From the NCBI RefSeq assembly GCF_007997225.1, contig NZ_VORM01000008.1:1-64000 (forward strand): a DNA stretch of 64,000 nt. Reading direction: 5' to 3'. Source of the stretch: Subsaximicrobium wynnwilliamsii. GTDB lineage: Bacteria; Bacteroidota; Bacteroidia; Flavobacteriales; Flavobacteriaceae. The position numbers and the translations under genes were made by a program. Shown in pieces: positions 61,830 to 64,000 of the stretch. Every line of letters begins with the position of its first letter. Position 1 is the first letter of the stretch. The notes beneath the pieces are model-generated. The model had not been told where the DNA came from and searched no databases. It saw nothing but the letters and a program-made list of their open reading frames with translations.

Positions 61830-64000
61830 ATGAAAAACATACTATACCTTTTATTTTTACTGAGTTTTAGCTTATTGTTTGGCCAAACAGGCCAATTCCC
61901 AAATGAGCAACAACGCATTGAAACCATAAAAAATCAACTGACTATTTTATCTACCGAAACATTGGGCTTGACCGAAAATGTCAAGACTGAAATAAGCGTG
62001 AATAATATAAGCTTGGCCAATTTTCTACTAGCTTTGTCTGACATTCATAAAGTGAATATCAACGTCGCTCCAGAATTGAGCCAGGTTACCATTGCCAATA
62101 ATTTTTCAAATGTGACTGTGGCAGATCTTCTCATTTTTTTATGTAAGGAATATGATTTGACCATAGACTTTACCGGTAACATTCTTTCCATAAAAAAGTA
62201 TGAACCAACCCCACCAAAGATTGAACAACGCATCATCCCCATTGCCTATGACCCTTCGAATAACACGATATCACTCGATGCAAAAGAAGACAAACTTTAT
62301 GACGTATTTAAAAAAATCATGGATGAATCAGCGAAAAATATTGTGTTTTCCCCTGGTTTAGAAAATAGATTAATCACCGTCTATATAAATGATACTCCCT
62401 TTGAAACCGCAATGGACAACCTCGCTTTTGCGAACAACCTATATATGGAAAAATCAAAGGACGGTTTTTTTGTGTTTGAGGACAACACACCTACAGCGAT
62501 ATCATCAACAAACAACCCAAATACAGAGCTCACAAGCCAAAGACCAACGCGACGCAGAAACTCAAATTTCTTTTTTAAGATAAAAGTGCCTGAACAACAG
62601 CTTCTGGAAGTTGATTTTGTGAACACGCCTATCGCAGATATTATCAACGATATCGGTAATGAACTTAATATCGACATATTTACTGCCACGCCTTTGGATG
62701 AAGCAGGCACCGCAACATTCACGGCGAAATCCATTACGTTTGATGAACTTTTATCTCATCTATTTGAAGTGCAGTCCCAAACGATTTCAAACACTAATAC
62801 CCAAAGCAATGAAAACCTAAACAACCTAAATCAAGCAAATTTTTCAAAACGTTTTACATTTAAAAAAGAAAACAATATTTATTTCTTCGGGACAGAGAAT
62901 CAATTGAGCGTTCGTAAGGTGGCCATCATACATCTTCAACATCGTTCTGTGGAATTGTTGTCTGATCCAGCAGGCGGGGGCTCAAGTAGCAGGAGCGCAG
63001 GAAGAAACTTTAACTCGAATAATAACTTCAATAATTTTAACGGTATAAGCAATACCCCAATTGGTTCTTATTCCCAAAATCGGAATAGGGAACCAGTTAA
63101 CACCAACAGTAATCAAAACTTCAATAATTTCAGTAATAAGGTAGAAGCCTTGATAAACATTCTTCCGAATGAAATCAAACAGGATTTGGATATTACAGTC
63201 GATTATGAGCTCAATAGTTTTTATGTGACTGGCCCAAGTACTAATGTCGAAAGATTTAAGGATTTTATCAATAGAATTGACAAACCTGTTCCCGTTATAT
63301 TAATTGAAGTCATGTTGATTGAGGTCAACAACACCACTCTTGTTGAAGCAGGCGTTAGTTGGGGAATTGGAGCTGGACCTACGACTACTCAAGGTGGTAT
63401 TTTCCCTGAAACTAATTTAACTTTAGGCGCTAAGACCATCAATAAAGTTATTGGAGGGTTTGACGGTTTTGGATCTTTCAACCTGGGGAAGGTCGTTCCC
63501 AACTTTTTCGCCACCATCAAGGCTATGGAAAGTAACGGAAATCTAAAAATCAGGTCAACCCCCAAACTTTCAACTTTAAATGGGCATAGGGCTACATTTT
63601 CCAACGGACAAACATCTTATTATGCTGTGACCCAGCAAGCTATTATTGGTTCAGATAATCCAGTGACTCAAACCGCCGTGAACTATGTGCCAATAGATGC
63701 TGAATTGGGTTTGACCATCAAGCCTTTGGTTTCTGGAGATGGTCAGGTTACTTTAGACATTTTTGTTGTGCAGTCTACATTTGGCGCTCGAATCTCACAA
63801 GATGCTCCGCCAGACATTAGTTCTCGTGAGTTCAGTTCGATTATAAGGGTAAAAGATCAGGATATTGTCGTGCTCGGCGGCCTTGAAGAGCAGATGAAGA
63901 ACAATTCTGGGTCTGGAGTACCTTTTTTAGCGAGAATTCCAATTATCAAATGGCTATTCAGTAAACGAAAGCGAGAAGCAAAAAAAGCCAAATTGACCGT
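61830..64000 (+). CDS. Secretin GspD/PilQ-like (truncated by the right edge)
   Basis: The frame opens at ATG 61830 (MKNILYLLFLLSFSLLFGQT, signal peptide) and is still open at 64000, giving 723 residues. Repeated N-domains are visible (VTVADLLIFLCKEYDLTIDF, TPFETAMDNLAFANNLYMEK, TPIADIINDIGNELNIDIFT). An Asn-rich linker (residues ~385-430) follows. The secretin core has VILIEVMLIEVNNTTLVEAG, NLKIRSTPKLSTLNGHRATF and the closing VLGGLEEQMKNNSGSGVPFL, then ARIPIIKWLFSKRKREAKKA. It forms the outer-membrane gate for the secretion system. It is in the operon with gspE. Confidence 0.93.
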   Translation, partial: MKNILYLLFLLSFSLLFGQTGQFPNEQQRIETIKNQLTILSTETLGLTENVKTEISVNNISLANFLLALSDIHKVNINVAPELSQVTIANNFSNVTVADLLIFLCKEYDLTIDFTGNILSIKKYEPTPPKIEQRIIPIAYDPSNNTISLDAKEDKLYDVFKKIMDESAKNIVFSPGLENRLITVYINDTPFETAMDNLAFANNLYMEKSKDGFFVFEDNTPTAISSTNNPNTELTSQRPTRRRNSNFFFKIKVPEQQLLEVDFVNTPIADIINDIGNELNIDIFTATPLDEAGTATFTAKSITFDELLSHLFEVQSQTISNTNTQSNENLNNLNQANFSKRFTFKKENNIYFFGTENQLSVRKVAIIHLQHRSVELLSDPAGGGSSSRSAGRNFNSNNNFNNFNGISNTPIGSYSQNRNREPVNTNSNQNFNNFSNKVEALINILPNEIKQDLDITVDYELNSFYVTGPSTNVERFKDFINRIDKPVPVILIEVMLIEVNNTTLVEAGVSWGIGAGPTTTQGGIFPETNLTLGAKTINKVIGGFDGFGSFNLGKVVPNFFATIKAMESNGNLKIRSTPKLSTLNGHRATFSNGQTSYYAVTQQAIIGSDNPVTQTAVNYVPIDAELGLTIKPLVSGDGQVTLDIFVVQSTFGARISQDAPPDISSREFSSIIRVKDQDIVVLGGLEEQMKNNSGSGVPFLARIPIIKWLFSKRKREAKKAKLT

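Overview
The window reads as a low-GC member of the Flavobacteriia (Bacteroidetes), probably Flavobacteriaceae. The evidence is the protein families present (BfmA/BtgA mobilisation protein, LytTR response regulator with LytS-type kinase, DUF6443-type YD-repeat proteins, Ala(-1) pseudopilins) and promoters of the Bacteroidetes form TTTG-N19-TAnnTTTG. No rRNA, tRNA or CRISPR array was found.

Layout. 1-6420 is mobile: the end of an IS1595-type transposase gene, a complete IS4-type transposase gene, and a mobilisation module (coupling protein, relaxase, BfmA/BtgA protein, candidate oriT, DUF6876 protein, ssb). 6.7-12.3 kb holds a family of ~240-bp repeats bracketing a LytTR two-component pair and a secreted S41 peptidase. 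12.4-13.8 kb has a REP-associated transposase (RAYT) gene, three REP-like palindromes and two broken XRE regulator genes. 13.8-24.1 kb is YD-repeat (Rhs-like) toxin locus 1, all on the minus strand. 25.0-30.0 kb is a minus-strand operon for a type II secretion/pilus-like system (GspF, pseudopilins, GspK-like, GspC/PilP-like, two lipoproteins). 30.2-58.3 kb is YD-repeat locus 2. 58.7-64.0 kb is the plus-strand half of the secretion system (response regulator, GspG-like pseudopilin, prepilin peptidase, GspE, and a secretin cut by the window end).

The most notable content is in locus 2. A 2550-residue secreted protein with a long thrombospondin type 3 calcium-binding array is followed by a 1459-residue YD-repeat protein. 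The 3' end of that gene is the landing site of a 6336-bp element present in two tandem copies that differ at one base I could find. Each copy carries a YD C-terminal tip, a small membrane immunity candidate, a divergent XRE regulator, a P-loop ATPase and two overlapping tyrosine recombinases. A 20-bp core inside the YD reading frame occurs at all three unit junctions, so each insertion gives the YD protein a new tip and pushes the old tip downstream. The displaced series is visible: tip A on the full gene, tip A again as an orphan, then tip B (LHH nuclease) with its SUKH-type immunity gene, an XRE gene and a broken ATPase gene. I read this as a self-mobilising toxin-tip cassette system. Locus 1 ends with remnants of the same gene order.

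The two halves of the secretion system flank and complement each other around the YD loci, which suggests, but does not prove, that it exports the YD proteins. An OmpH/Skp-like chaperone and a lipoprotein head the locus 2 operon. A short inverted-repeat motif recurs in three intergenic gaps of the secretion/toxin region and may tie them into one regulon.
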